The notes under the pieces: model-generated
What the model saw: the letters and a program-made list of their open reading frames with translations, nothing else
Told to the model about the DNA's origin: nothing
The model's database searches: none
Program-made: the position numbers and the translations under genes
Part shown: positions 12,791-25,190 of the stretch, one piece after another
Layout: the number at the start of each line of letters is the position of its first letter
Position numbering within the stretch: position 1 is the stretch's first letter
DNA from: Eucommia ulmoides
Lineage: Eukaryota > Streptophyta > Magnoliopsida > Garryales > Eucommiaceae
Length of the DNA: 64,000 nt
Assembly: GCA_016647705.1 (NCBI GenBank)
Contig: CM028338.1
Coordinates: 22,403,577 to 22,467,576 of the forward strand
Direction of reading: 5' to 3'

Positions 12791-13469
12791 TAGGGGTCCC
12801 CTTTTCATTTTTCCAAGTTTTGAATGCCGAGGTTATCTTTCTAAACTTGAGAAACTCTCTTGGGTCCTAGGCCACTCAAGCGTATTTCTCAAACAATACG
12901 TCATTATTCTACCAAAATCTAGATATGGAATGTGTTCTTCGAGTTCTTAGAACAACAACTTCAAGGATTGACGATCACCGATCAACACCGAGGCAAGAAG
13001 AGAAAGGAGGGAAAGGAGGTTAGCTACTTAGGGATGACCACATCCCCTAAGTAGTTTTCTATTGGATTCTTGGCTAAGAACTCGAGGAACTAACGACCAC
13101 CGATCAACTACCGATGAAGAAAATCAAGGAAGAGAATGAGGTAGACACTTAGGGAAGACCACGTCCCCTAAGTTGGTATGTTTCTATCAAACCCCCTGTG
13201 ATTCTTAGTTGATTTTATGTATATTAATCCGTATATAATAGTATCATGTATATAATACACTTACTTTCATGTACATAATACATAAACCCGTAAAACAACC
13301 ATTCAAGAGCATTCAAGAACATGCCAAGACATTAAAAAACATCAAATCATCCAACAACGTGTTAAGAACTCATGGGGATTCGAACAAAACTACTATCAAA
13401 CCATGAGTTTTACATAATCTATTTTGTACCCCGAAGAATATCATATTTCTTTTCTTTTTAAGCTAAACA

Positions 13470-13513
13470 AAACACACACACACACACACACCCGCGCGCA
13501 CACACACACACAC
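13470..13513. repeat. (CA)n microsatellite
   Basis: A CA dinucleotide run broken by a short CGCGCG segment. It lies inside O-LTR copy 2. Confidence 0.9.
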
Positions 13514-14666
13514 ATATGTATAGATATATACACTACACCGACTAACCCTTGTGGCTAAGTACTCGGGATAAAGGGAGGGCCTCTATTCCTTTGGGGATAT
13601 ATGTGACTCTTCTTAAAAAACCTTTTCGTTTTCCTCAGTTAAAAAGACTGACATAAGTATATGGTATTTCTTTTTACTTTTAACTCATAACTCACACACA
13701 AACACTAAACTAACAAAAGCATAGGAGTTCGTTAAAGTTCTTGACAAAATCAAAAGGTTGTTATAAGGTTGTGATTCAGGTTTGTTCATAACCAAAACTA
13801 ACTTATAATCAACCAAAACAAACTGAACAAAATAGCTTTAAACTAAACTAACCCAGCTTTCCAAACTTTACAAGACTGAACTACATTGGACCTGATCTAT
13901 CTTAACCACTCAAAGTACATAGGCAACCTATAAGGGTTTGGTCACACCTTTAACAATAAACTATATCCTTCACCTTAACCAAAATGAACTACGTGATGAC
14001 CCGATTCTCATTCGAGATACGTAGGCAACCCACGTGCGACTTCGGTTCCATATCCAAACAACTTAGTCTCAGTTTGTATTTCATTTAGTATATCTTGCAT
14101 ATTTACATATCTGTATGTATGTAAATAATTGTTGGGTGTCGCTGACTAGTAATAGCTTTATTATTTACCTTTTTTCCATTACATCATACAAAATACCATA
14201 AAAAGAATGAAAACATTAAATATGGGAATTAATTTGTTTATGTAAATCGAATAAAGCTGCATGGATAGTGTTTAATATTGAATATTTATTTAGACTGAGG
14301 TACCGTCTTCGGACGAGTATCTTGGGGTGTCTAACACCTTCTTCAAGTATAACTGACTCTCGAACTTAAAGAATATCTCTGGTACATTGACTAATGGAAG
14401 TCAAAACATGAGCCATTTCAAAAGGAAAAATGAATTTCCAAAATTCAGTTGACCTATCACACAATTTAACCCTATTCTAAGTAGCGACTCCATTTTTTAA
14501 CAAAAATCTTGGCCCAAGAATTTTTTCAAAACCGATGCCTAGAAAATCCCTTGAAAAAACATTTTAAAAATGAACTAATTTGGATAGAGAGAAAGGGATG
14601 AAACTTGTTTTTGTTCTCTTCTCGATTCTCTAATTCATCTGCTATCGAAATTCGGGATGCGTCAGC

Positions 14667-14684
14667 TGGTAACTCTATTGTGGA
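14667..14684 (+). other. Primer-binding site, Ogre type (tRNA-Arg-like)
   Basis: TGGTAACTCTATTGTGGA lies two bases after the LTR end. It resembles the Ogre-type TGGCGACTCTGCTGGGGA with transitions such as C-to-T and G-to-A, consistent with methylated-cytosine decay. Confidence 0.6.
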
Positions 14685-17600
14685 CTTCATAAGAGAGTTA
14701 GGCCTACTTGGAGAAATCCATTTTCACATTTAATAAAATCCAAACATTATGCAGTTGATTTCAAGCAAAAACAATTCCTTACCAAATACATAACACTAAC
14801 AATAACAAAACAATACAAAGCATATCATTTTATGTGTATATATCAGCATGCATAGAAATTTACTGTCTTTATTTATTGCATTTACATTTACTGTCTTTAA
14901 ATTATCTTATTTAAATATTATGTTTATATTTATGCATTTATATTACTGTATACTCTCTCCACGCATGAGCACGCACTTTGTATTGCATATCATTCATAGA
15001 AAACCCAAGCCGTAACCCTTTTAGGAATAGAGAGGCTGGAAGTAGGGGATTTTGTCGGTGGTTTCATTACACCAATCTAAGCCCTGAAAACTATTATGAT
15101 CGAAAGAGAAGTTAGTAGAAGCAAAGTTGGGCGTTGCATCCTCGGGGATCCGACTACGAACCTCTTCTCCCTTAAACCACCAAACAAAGATGGTTATTTC
15201 CTTGGGGAGGATGCTAGAGGTTTGAAGGTTTGGGAACCAAAGTTTTTAGGATATGGTAGAACAAAAGCCAAAACCTTATAAAGTGAGCCTACGATAGAGG
15301 ATAACCAAAATCTTGTTCCACTTATGACACTTATCTTGGAGAGAGGTGCATTTTTTTTTAATTGTTGTACAACTATTTACATTATTATTATACTAAGTAC
15401 ATAGAAGAACCTTCTAGGACAAATATGGGCATAATAATCTGTGTAAGAATTTTTTATTTATCCCATGCATTGTTAGCTTGCTCAATATCGAAAACATATT
15501 TTAAATAATTTGAATACGGAGCATGCTACAGGAAGGAATAAGAATTCTTATTTTACTTAACCTAATAAATCATCAAAACATAAACATCAAAATATAATTC
15601 CCATTTCCTTCATAATAATCCACTTGAAAGTCATTCTAATCTGATCACAACTATATTCGCCTTATATAAAATCCCATCTGAGAATAAAAAAACAATCATA
15701 CCTTTGCTAAACAAGTCTATCTAAAGTTCGTCCGCTAAGACAACGTGAAAGAATCTACCTCGATCGTACGAAATCACGTCAAACTACTAAAACATAAGAA
15801 AATATCATCACCCAGTCAAATTAGGACTGTGTGATCCAAATAGTAAACAAATCCCAGGTCATAGTTCCCTATGAGTGGCATGTCTTGTCCTAAGCATAGT
15901 GTCATTTCCCATAAATCCTATACAGTAGGAATTACACACCATTAGGAAGACATTTTGTTTAGGTCAAAAGCACCTTAAGCTAGTCAAAATTTATCCTGAT
16001 AGGAGGCCCCCAAGGGTTTACCGGTTAAACTGACAAAAAAACTTCACCCTCAGTAGACATCATGCAATCAAAGGCATCCTAGACTTTTCCTTAAACTCTA
16101 AGAATGATAATCCATCTCTTCAGGAATTAAAATGATAGAGCTACCATTAGGTGCTTGGTAAAATGATCCATGTTTGGATGGAAAATATAGGATAATTCCA
16201 TCATTAGGTCCTAAGAATAGTAATCCATTTCTAAGGAAGAAAGACATGTATGTCATCAAGTTTTAGGAGCAATTATCCCTACTTTGAAAAGGAAAAAGAA
16301 GGGATAATCCTATCATCAAGTCCTAGGAGCTACCATCTATGCTGGAGGAGAAAATAGGAGTCACTAAATTTTAAGAAAAATAATCCATAGGAAGAATCTA
16401 GGATAATTATGTCACTAGGACCATAGAACAATGATCAAATTGAAAGGATAAGAAGAGTCTCTCACAAAGTTCTAGGAGCAAAATATCCCTACTTTGAAAA
16501 GAAAAAAGGAAAGATAATTTTGGCATTAATTCCTAGGAGCCCTGGTCCATGTTGGGAGGAAAAAAATGACGATTGTGCCCTACAATCCCAAGAAAAAGGA
16601 TATATACCTTAAGGATGAAAGGTCAATCCTTTCATAGTCTTAAGATGACTATAACTCTAAACTTGAGGATGAGCCAAAAGTCACAAGTTACCCTGGTCTT
16701 ACAAAGGAAAGTCCAAGTCGAGGTCTATCCAGATCAAATCTGAGAATTGCTTGCAAGAGCTACATCTACCTAAGATTGCATACATACAACACGAACATCA
16801 TTATCTATGTAAACATACTACCGTACAATAAAAAATATAGCCACACATAAAAATAGGACAATCTGCATCCTTAAAAGTTCATAAGTAGAGGTCTAGGTTG
16901 GTTAGTCACTTAATAAACCTAGTAACTCTACTTTAGGTAACTTTTGCTAAAAGCTATTCGAGATCATTCACAAAGAATGTTAAATGGACTTGATACCTCC
17001 CTCTATTAGAAGTACTCAGAATAATTCCGAGCTCTTGATGATGTAAGAAGACATTACCTTCGTGAAGAAAATCTTAAGCCAGATGAACCCAGTCTCATTA
17101 TTTAAGAACAGGACCAATTACCGTCATCGGGAAGCACCCATAGCATGATAAAATGTTGGGACAAATTACGAATTGAGAGGCTTTCTCATGGAGAGTGGAT
17201 CGCTACTAAAAATCACAACAGCCTTAGTAAACAAGAACACTTCACTAGCGCTATCGCCACAAGTCAAGACCCGCTCAGCTAGGAGAAGAGCCTCAAACAT
17301 AAGGAAAACCCAATCCTAAGGGATAGTTCCAAGATATGGAAACAGTTGGACTACATAAGCCAATCTATTGATAAGATCAAACAGGTCATTTGGACCCTTA
17401 TCCACCCAGAACACCAATTCTTCATCTTTACTACATATCCCAACAGTTCCCCTCAAAACCACAGTTAACAATAGAATCCAATGCAATTACCTCATCAAAT
17501 CCTCAAGCCTACCCAAACACCTAAAGAGATGACATGATTCACATCATTCGATATGCCACTCTCTGAAGTCTACCGCTACTGCTTCAAGAAGAAGTTGTTA

Positions 17601-17690
17601 GCACCTATTCTCTCTAACCTAGGAAACCCTCAGGATTCGAGGTTCAACTGTCAAGCTTTTTGTCAGTATCACTCTGAATTGATAGTTCAC
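14685..17690 (+). pseudogene. Ogre-like leader and gag remnant
   Basis: This is internal sequence after the primer-binding site. Most of it has no readable frame. At 17540-17690 one frame reads 'SFDMPLSEVYRYCFKKKLL' followed by a CQYHSE motif. These match the Ogre-type gag C-terminus (Y-T-E-L-L...L-V-A-P then C-x-Y-H of the zinc-knuckle-like motif). The zinc motif is cut by the A-LTR at 17691, and the continuation DLKNRIENLI follows at about 19345. An O-family 55-bp tandem array lies at 16085-16600. Everything upstream of 17540 is too decayed to assign. Confidence 0.5.
16085..16600. repeat. Degenerate ~55-bp tandem array
   Basis: About ten units built around 'tcctaggagcnannatcc' with flanking 'ggataattnnatcat'. 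Landmark spacing is 55, 58, 52, 61, 48, 49, 52, 61 and 55 bp (near 16095, 16150, 16208, 16260, 16321, 16369, 16418, 16470, 16531, 16586). Divergence between units is high, so the array is old. Confidence 0.75.
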
Positions 17691-19324
17691 TGTACGACGA
17701 GCGTTTGTTACACGCTCGCATATTGACTACTCGTAAGTGTACGAGGTTAAAGTTTTAGTATAATGGATCTTGAAGATTGGGTATCGTATCCATAGGAATT
17801 GGTTGTCGTTATTATCGAGTACCGTGTTTATCAAAACCTAATTTTATCTAGGCGATAAAAAATGTATTTAATTAATTATTACTAATACTAATATAACCTA
17901 ATTTAATCCATACTAATTATACTAATACGAGATGGTTAGGGGATGAATTATCTAGGGATTAACTTTATTTACTTAAACATGTTTGATTTCGCTTAGTTTA
18001 CAATAATGGTGTTTAACCTATTCGATAATATCAGTTCGTAAACTCCCCTGCCACCTCTTCCGAGCGTAAGACGAGGGAATACGCGACTTCATGTCAACGA
18101 AGAAGTACCCCTCAATGTCTTAATGACCCTAGGTCATGTGAGTCTTGCCCCAACATCATTGATTACACACAATCCAACTCCCTCCTGGGTTATTGAATCG
18201 TCACGTTGTGTTTACCCTATCGATAATCTTAGTTCATAAACTCCCCCGCCACCTCTCCCGAGTGTAAGACGAAGGAATACGTGACTTAATGTCAACGAAG
18301 AAGTCCCCCTCAATATCTTAATGACCCTAGGTCACATGAGTTTTTCCCTAACGTCATTGATTGCCCACAATCCAACTCCCTCCCGGGTTATTGGATCGTC
18401 GCGTTGTGTTTACCTTAATCTGAATCCGGGGGTTACCTCTTCTGAGTGTCAAACCCCGAATTCTCTATATATCTATCTAAGCATGATAAACAAATAATAC
18501 AGCAAACACAATCAAAATAGTGAAGAACAATCATTAAAGAAACAAAAACTCAACAAATAACATTTTCATAAATAATATTAATCTCATAGATAATCCACGT
18601 TTAACTCTTGGTCATAACCGTTTATACATTAAAAATCGAGCTAAACATGCTTAAACAATTATTAAAGTTAAGAAATAAAAGGAAAAATGGATGAACTTAG
18701 CCGATATCCGGAGATTAGCTGCTAAAACCTTCCACTGATCACTTCTCCTTCTCTGCATGGTAATCTACTCCTTCGGATTTATTTGAGCACTTCCCATACT
18801 CTCTCTTAATTCTAAACTAAGCCCTAATGGCTCTAATGGTCGGAGATAGGAAGAGGAAATGAGAGGAGAGGGGTTTAAATAGGCAAAATATCTCAAAAAA
18901 TATCTAATCTAGCGCAGAGGTCACTGCCGCGGTGGCAGAGTATGTCGGTTAAGTGATCGCCGCAGCAGTGAGACAACGGTAGAATTGGTGGCCATCCTAT
19001 AGTTTTACCGCCGCGGTGGTGAATTTCACTGCTGCAGATGCAGATGTCCATCAAGAATTGGCCCTCTATGCATTTTCACCGTAGCGGCGGAGGTCTGACG
19101 CTGCGGCGGTGGGCTTCTTTTCAGAATATTGCCTCCTTGTTCGTTTTTCCACCGTTCTTGGTTCAATCTGATCATTTATGCTTCGTTTTCATACCTTTTC
19201 ACCCCACATACCTAATTTATACAAAAAAGAATAAAAACTAATTAATACATAATAAAAAACTATAAAAAATGTTCTAAAACTAACAAAACCGGTTTGGAAA
19301 TATATAAGTAGATTACACCTATCA
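17691..19324 (-). mobile_element. Solo A-LTR with internal duplication
   Basis: This is a minus-strand A-LTR: its start is CACCTATCA on the + strand at 19324, and its end is at 17691. The flanks are TTCAC (17686-17690) and GTCAC (19325-19329), one mismatch, and the interrupted gag frame resumes on the right. It contains a ~199-bp tandem duplication (18011-18209 and 18210-18407) not found in most sister copies. GC-rich palindromic boxes lie at about 18915-19110. Confidence 0.75.
18011..18407. repeat. Two-unit 199-bp tandem duplication
   Basis: Both units run from 'gtttaccctatcgataat' type sequence to 'tcgtcrcgttgtg'. They share 'taatgaccctaggtca' and 'caatccaactccctcc'. The units differ by scattered substitutions, so the duplication is not recent. 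Confidence 0.9.
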
Positions 19325-22300
19325 GTCACCACACTAATCGTACTAGGACCTCAAAAATCGTATCGAGAATCTAATCTAGGAAGAGATCATAAGTATCTCA
19401 GGAGAAACTCTAACCATCAAAGATAGGGGATAAGCATTTATATCTTCATTTCCCTTAGTTTCTTAACTACTCTCTAATAAACTAGGTATTATCTTGTATA
19501 CCTATGTCCTAGATCTAGAAATCAATAAAATGAAAGGTTATTTTATCTAAGTTAGACTCAGGTCTTTACACTCTAACTATCAAAATTCAATTTGATTGTC
19601 GCAATTTACACACCGTGAAAAATTAAAAATAATGATCATATAATTTCAATACTAAATTAAACCATTATCCAAAGGTAAAATGTTAAAAGAAATGTCTTGT
19701 TTCAACCAAATGATGGTGAGACATTGACAAAAAAAATATGAGAACGTTAGAAAGAAAATTTTGGAGCCCTGTTACGAAATCACTATATATGTTCCAACCT
19801 AGGAGTATTCTAGAAAATTTTGAAAAAACACAAAAGACTTTCTCAACCGGAACCGATGAAGAAATCTTTCTAAGACTTACGACATGAAGAATGATAAATA
19901 AAGTATTAGAACCTAAGCCTATCCGAGAAAAACTCTTGAAAGATTGGGTAGCTGAACAAATGAAGACTGACTGTAAGCTAAGACTTTATCTACACATAAC
20001 CAATTCAAAGAAATCATGAAAAAATAAATTAAAAAGAAAAAACAAGAAGAACCTCGTATAACTAAAGGCATTAAAGACTATAAAAAAATAATAAGCCATA
20101 TTAGAGAAACATAGAAAGTAGTCGAGATAAGGGTGAAACCAACAAAGACCTCAAGACCGACTCAAACTACCTTAATTCTCTAGAAATGTAAAATCTTGAA
20201 AGTAGATGTTGAGACAAATAATAAAGACGGGTCTCAGAAAGTTTATAAACACTGAATGGTCACATGAAATCCATTAGGTGAATCACGCTCTCTATATGAT
20301 CAGAGTATTAAGTTTTAGGGGCGTCTTAACACCTAGTAACTTGGGCCAATTTGTCCAAGATCACTACCCAAAGCTTGCTACATGGATTATATAGAAAGTA
20401 TGAATTCCTACTTGTGGGATTGAAGAAAATAACAAAAAATTCTTTTAACACTACCAGGACAAAATAACATTTGTTAGTTGTCACTAAGTAACACTTGTTT
20501 TTTCATCATTTCTATTCTTCCTCCTCTGAGTTATCTCTGGAAGGCCCATCCCGCCTACCCTCAGTCTAAGACAGAAAAAGTAAAGCAGAGCCATCGATGA
20601 AGCTACGGATAACATATAGGGCCTAGGTTATCCCGATAACTATCTTAGAAAATAACAATATCAGAACTTGATGAATTGAAACTAGACTACCTTATTAGCC
20701 ATTAAATGCATATATTTGGTGTAAATTACAATTGAATTTATCTTCATCATAATTTATATTAATACGATGCAAAAATCTCAACAATCATTAAGCTGACTGA
20801 ACGTTTGAATATGATTTCCTGAGTATACTCTTGACAAAATAATCTTGCATAAAGTAAAAAAGGAAATATATATGGCGTATAAGCTAATGCTTAAAGCATT
20901 AGAAATAAACTTCGAAAAATATAGGAAAGAAAGAGAAGAAGCCTTACCAAATAAGTCATTCATTCGAACCTTCTCCCAAAACGCATCCACAAAGTCATTC
21001 AAAGTCCGAGCCAAATCAACAGTGATCTCCATTCCAAGCCAGATGTTCCCATTCTAGGAAATCCCAATATCAACCAAGTAAGACCTGAAATAACCTCCGC
21101 TATTCCTATCCGAACTTTTCCATCTTATCACCAAAAATTAGAGATTATTTGAAGGCCAAAATCCTGATCGAAATTCTAGTTGCAATGCAAGAAGGAGAAA
21201 ACGAGTAAGAAGCCTCTCAGAAGAACCGGTTAGTTTTCCATAACATAAATGACATGGAAAAATAAGGGGAAAAGGCTAATAGAAAAAGGTACCTAGCGTA
21301 AGCTTTCTTGGAAACATTCTAGGAGAAAACTAGCATCTCTGGATAGATAATGCATTCCTTAGGAAAACATTCTAGAATTGGGCGTCACAAAATCATAAAA
21401 TACCAAAAATCAATATCAAAGTACTATACAGGCACTATACATCACAAATCATTTACGCATGCATAACCTTCTTACACATGAGGATACCTAAGGCATCTTA
21501 CTTCACATAAACCCGTGGCATCTGGCATATCATTTAGCATCAATAGGCCACCATCAACATGACACATGCACTCATACAACTTATCTAGGAAGCTCTAATG
21601 GGTGAACAAACAATCCTCAAACGTGTAATCTGGTCAGGTTACATTGCCAGTCACCATATTAGTGTTTGTCTCTAATAATGGGTTCAACTAACTTAGGGTT
21701 TAGACAAGGTGTCGACCTCAGCAAAGGTGTGTCAGGATACACCGTGCCCATTACTGCGAAATGTCAGGGTGTATTAGAGTGTCTTTAGAAGTTTGACCTT
21801 GTTCGAATCTAACGCAATCTTCCCAAGATTGAGTAAATCCTAGAATCATTCAAAGCACTCTAAATACCAAACCTCTGGTAGCCTATAAACAAGACAACAT
21901 AATTCAAAGAGTTAAACAAACTGCCAATAATTAATAATAATCAATTCTTAACTAGCTCATGCTTATGCAAGAGACTCCATCCATTAGTCTAGGGCAAGAT
22001 TGTTGTCAACAATGATTGCTATCTGTGATACGTGCAATTCCTAGAATTATATTAGTCTAAAACTACGTTCGACCTGATCCTGGGTAGATCACCAAGGTAA
22101 GTAGAAAACCCAAGTGGGTTCGATCGAAATAAAAGAAAGAGATAAATCAGCCTCATGATATTATCTTAGCCCAATATCAAGGCGAATCTCTGAAATAGTC
22201 CTTTAATACATTCCTTGCTATCCAAACAAATAGAGGACAATTGAGCAAGAACTACGCTTAACCAGATCCTTGGCAACACTACAAAGGTATGTAGGAATTG

Positions 22301-22689
22301 AGATTCCATTATCCAATTGTACGAACTCCCCCATTCATGGGCTAGAGCGCATTCTTATAGTTTCCACCATCATATATAGATCGAAATTCAAATAGTAATT
22401 CAAAGTTCTTTAAGATCAAAAGGAATGTAGGTAAAAAAAACTACTAGAAACCTAGCAAACCTACCTTAGCTAGCCATGACTTTCGATTATCTACGTTTTT
22501 CCTTCATCGCTAGGCAAATAGTAGAGAGAACAAACAACATAGGAAAAAGAAAAAGTTAATAGAAATATTGTCCAACCCCAAATAGTAAATGATTCATTCA
22601 CACCATACTACCCTAAGCTGTCAATGATCTAGCTATTCCATACTACCCTAAACAATAGGCGATTCTACCATACCATCCTATCTCAAATG

Positions 22690-23480
22690 ATCGAAAGTTC
22701 TAACATACTATCACACCTTAATGATAACTTATGATCTTGATAAATGATAGTTGATTTTGAAATTAGTTTGGTATGCCTACAATCATCATTGAAGCAACTA
22801 TACACAACACCTCGAATTCCCTTGAACCTCGCAACCAAGAATACAGCCTTATCAGATACTATCATGTGATTCAAATTCATTAAGAGACCATAGAACCAAA
22901 AAATCGCCACGCACCATAGGATGTCAGGTTTTCAATCAAGAAACAAGTGTAGCACACTTTAAAGTGACCTTCAGGATGGATCTTTTAACAAAAGAAGAAT
23001 GTCATCGGCAAACGAAGATTTCCCAACTTTCGAATAAAGAAGCTATGGATGTCCTACCAAAGAATAGAAGCAATAGGACGTGGTCTTTTTGTTCTATGAA
23101 TGTGAAGACCGACTCAAGCACTGAGCTTCTCTATCACATATATGCTTCGGTCTTCACCTCTACTAGTATCCTACGCAGAAGGCTCGCTACCCTAGCCCAT
23201 AATGTCTCCCTTAAAAGGAACGGAACTCAACTGTATCTAAAGGGCCAACAAGATCCTAATCCACATGAGCACCACAAGAGCCTTCCATCATCGATTCATC
23301 AACTCTAAATGCTCTAAAAGTCTCCTCAGCATTAGAAGTGGAAAGGGTAGGCACTTTATCTGAAATCCTGAGTATCGACGTCCTGGGTCAACCTCAGAAG
23401 CACTTTAAAGCACTCCCTTAGATCAAGGTCTTAGGGGCCTTTCTCTTCCCATGAGAACGAGAAAAACGATGGCCACCATC
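22690..23480 (-). pseudogene. Antisense ORF remnant of the Ogre-like element
   Basis: The minus-strand frame around 22750-22910 (LMNLNHMIVSDKAVF ... GIRGVVYSCFNDD) aligns in frame with a + strand frame at 28700-28900 (LMNLDH-TVSNKVV ... GIWGVVYNWFDDD). Protein-level agreement across two diverged copies suggests real coding capacity on the strand opposite to the retroelement genes. The function is not recognised. The frame is broken upstream by stops. Confidence 0.45.
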
Positions 23481-24469
23481 GCCAGAAGAACCCTTAGATG
23501 ACATAATAATGTCTAGAAAGAAAATTCAACATTTTATCAATAGGGTTTTGACTTGAGAGAAAAGTTGGAATCTCTAAAGTTTCATACGTGACTTTTGAAA
23601 GATATGTTAAACTCACCGCTAGTATTATCCTATAAAAACAATCATGAGAGGCCATAACTAATCTTTAACAATCTATCACTAGCTAAGCACTAAGGTAAAT
23701 GATTGAGTTTACCTCTCCAAAAACAACAATTATGACCATGCGCATTCTTTGTTACTTTAGACTAAGGCATAGTTGGGAAAACAAAGTCGGAAACACTAAC
23801 CCTTACAATTGTGATATACCAAATATTTGTAAACCCATCTCACTTAAGAGGAACATCAAAACACAAAACAAAAGTACTCCAAAGAACAAACAATGTTACC
23901 TAAAGAAATAAACTAATCAAATTCAATTACAAATCTAGTGTAATGAAAGATGATATCTATGGCTCCCTAAAAAGCAACGAACAATCTGCAAGCTTTGACA
24001 ATACATGTAATCGCTCTTCTCAACTCATAACTAGATACAATGCGCAAAACGGCATCACCTAAGAGGTTTCGCCAGCCGGGAAACTCCAAAGATACCAACT
24101 TCACAAACAATACAATAATAAACCTTGAGGACATGTATATTGTGGGATCTGATCAACAAAATCCTAAATTCATCACCCCTACAAATAGCAAGACAAATCA
24201 ATTTAGCTTTACAATCCTGTACCAAATCAGTATCCTCCCTAGCCCGCAGGTTTGGGGCATACTTCGACTCTCAATAATTATGAATCGCATAATAAAAAAT
24301 ATCGAATTAGATTCCCTAATGGAACTTATCAGTCACTACCCCAGTCCACGATTGGTGCACATTTTATGTTGTTCGTGTTTTCTTGAGGGAAACAACATCT
24401 ATTTTGTCTCATAAATGTGAATTGAAGTGCTTGAATAATAATGAACTTAACTAATCTTCAATAAACCAA

Positions 24470-25190
24470 AAGACCTAATAACTACGTGTTAGCCTGATTC
24501 CTAGCAACGTTTGGGATACGTAGAAAACCCTCGCAGGTTCAATTAACAAAATTTAAACTCACTGAAAGACTTAGCAACTACGTGTCAGCCTAATTCCTGG
24601 CAATGTCCCGGATACATAAGAAACCCTCACTAGTTCGATTAACAAATTTAAACTCATCGAAGACGTAAAAACTACATCTCAGTCTGATACTCGGCAACTT
24701 CCGGGATAATTAGGAAACCCTCGTGGGTTTAGTTGAGAAATTCAAACTCGATAATTAAAAGAAAACTACGTGTCAGCCTGATTCCTTATAACTTCCGAGA
24801 TATGTAGAAAATCCTCATGGATTTGGTTGACATAAGATCATCAAAGTCTCAAGAACTACATGTTAACGTAATTCCGGACAACATCCGGGATACGTAGGAA
24901 ACCCTCATAGGTTAGTTTGATAAGTCTAAACTCATCAAATCCATAGGAACTACATGTCAACCTTATTCCTAATAATGTCCGGGATACGTAGAAAACCCTC
25001 ACGGGTTCGATTGACAAATTTAAACTCATCAAAGATGTAGGAATTATGTGACAACCTAATTCCTAGCCACATCCAAGATAGGTAGGAAAACCTTACGGGT
25101 TCGATTGACAAGCTTAACACATCTATGTGTGATGAACTACGTGTTGACCTGATTCTTATTTATTAGAGGAACGTAAGCAACCTTTACAAG
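24470..25190. repeat. ~94-bp tandem array with CTACGT...ACGTAG hairpins
   Basis: Eight units. The CTACGT-type start lies at 24482, 24577, 24672, 24766, 24856, 24950, 25044 and 25137 (period 90-95). Each unit has CTACGTg, a GATTCC box, GGGATACGTAG and an 'aaaccctc.cgggttcgatt' block. The outer arms are self-complementary, with about 30 bases between them. Confidence 0.85.

Larger units (their letters stand above)
11286..14664 (+). repeat. O-LTR copy 2, full length
   Basis: 3379 bp from TGTGGACAC to ...GATGCGTCA, followed by a primer-binding site, so it acts as a 5' LTR. It contains a TATA box at 12783 and a (TATGG)5 microsatellite at 12221-12245. It also has a CA-rich microsatellite at 13470-13513, two CTACGT-motif hairpins (13880, 13989) and a last segment at 14280-14664 that copy 1 lacks. 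Confidence 0.8.

Noticed and set aside
17680..17690. TGATAG at 17680 as the boundary of the minus A-LTR
   Set aside because: It gives flanks TGAAT and GTCAC, which do not match. The boundary at 17691 gives TTCAC/GTCAC, and the gag frame then joins with about one base missing.
23699..24414. Small + frames in the Ogre-like interior
   Set aside because: Low-complexity Asn/Thr/Ile-rich translations of AT-rich sequence, with no family resemblance.
24470..25190. Regularly spaced repeats resembling a CRISPR array
   Set aside because: Units are ~94 bp and diverged along their whole length, with no unique spacers and no cas genes. The context is a plant retroelement.
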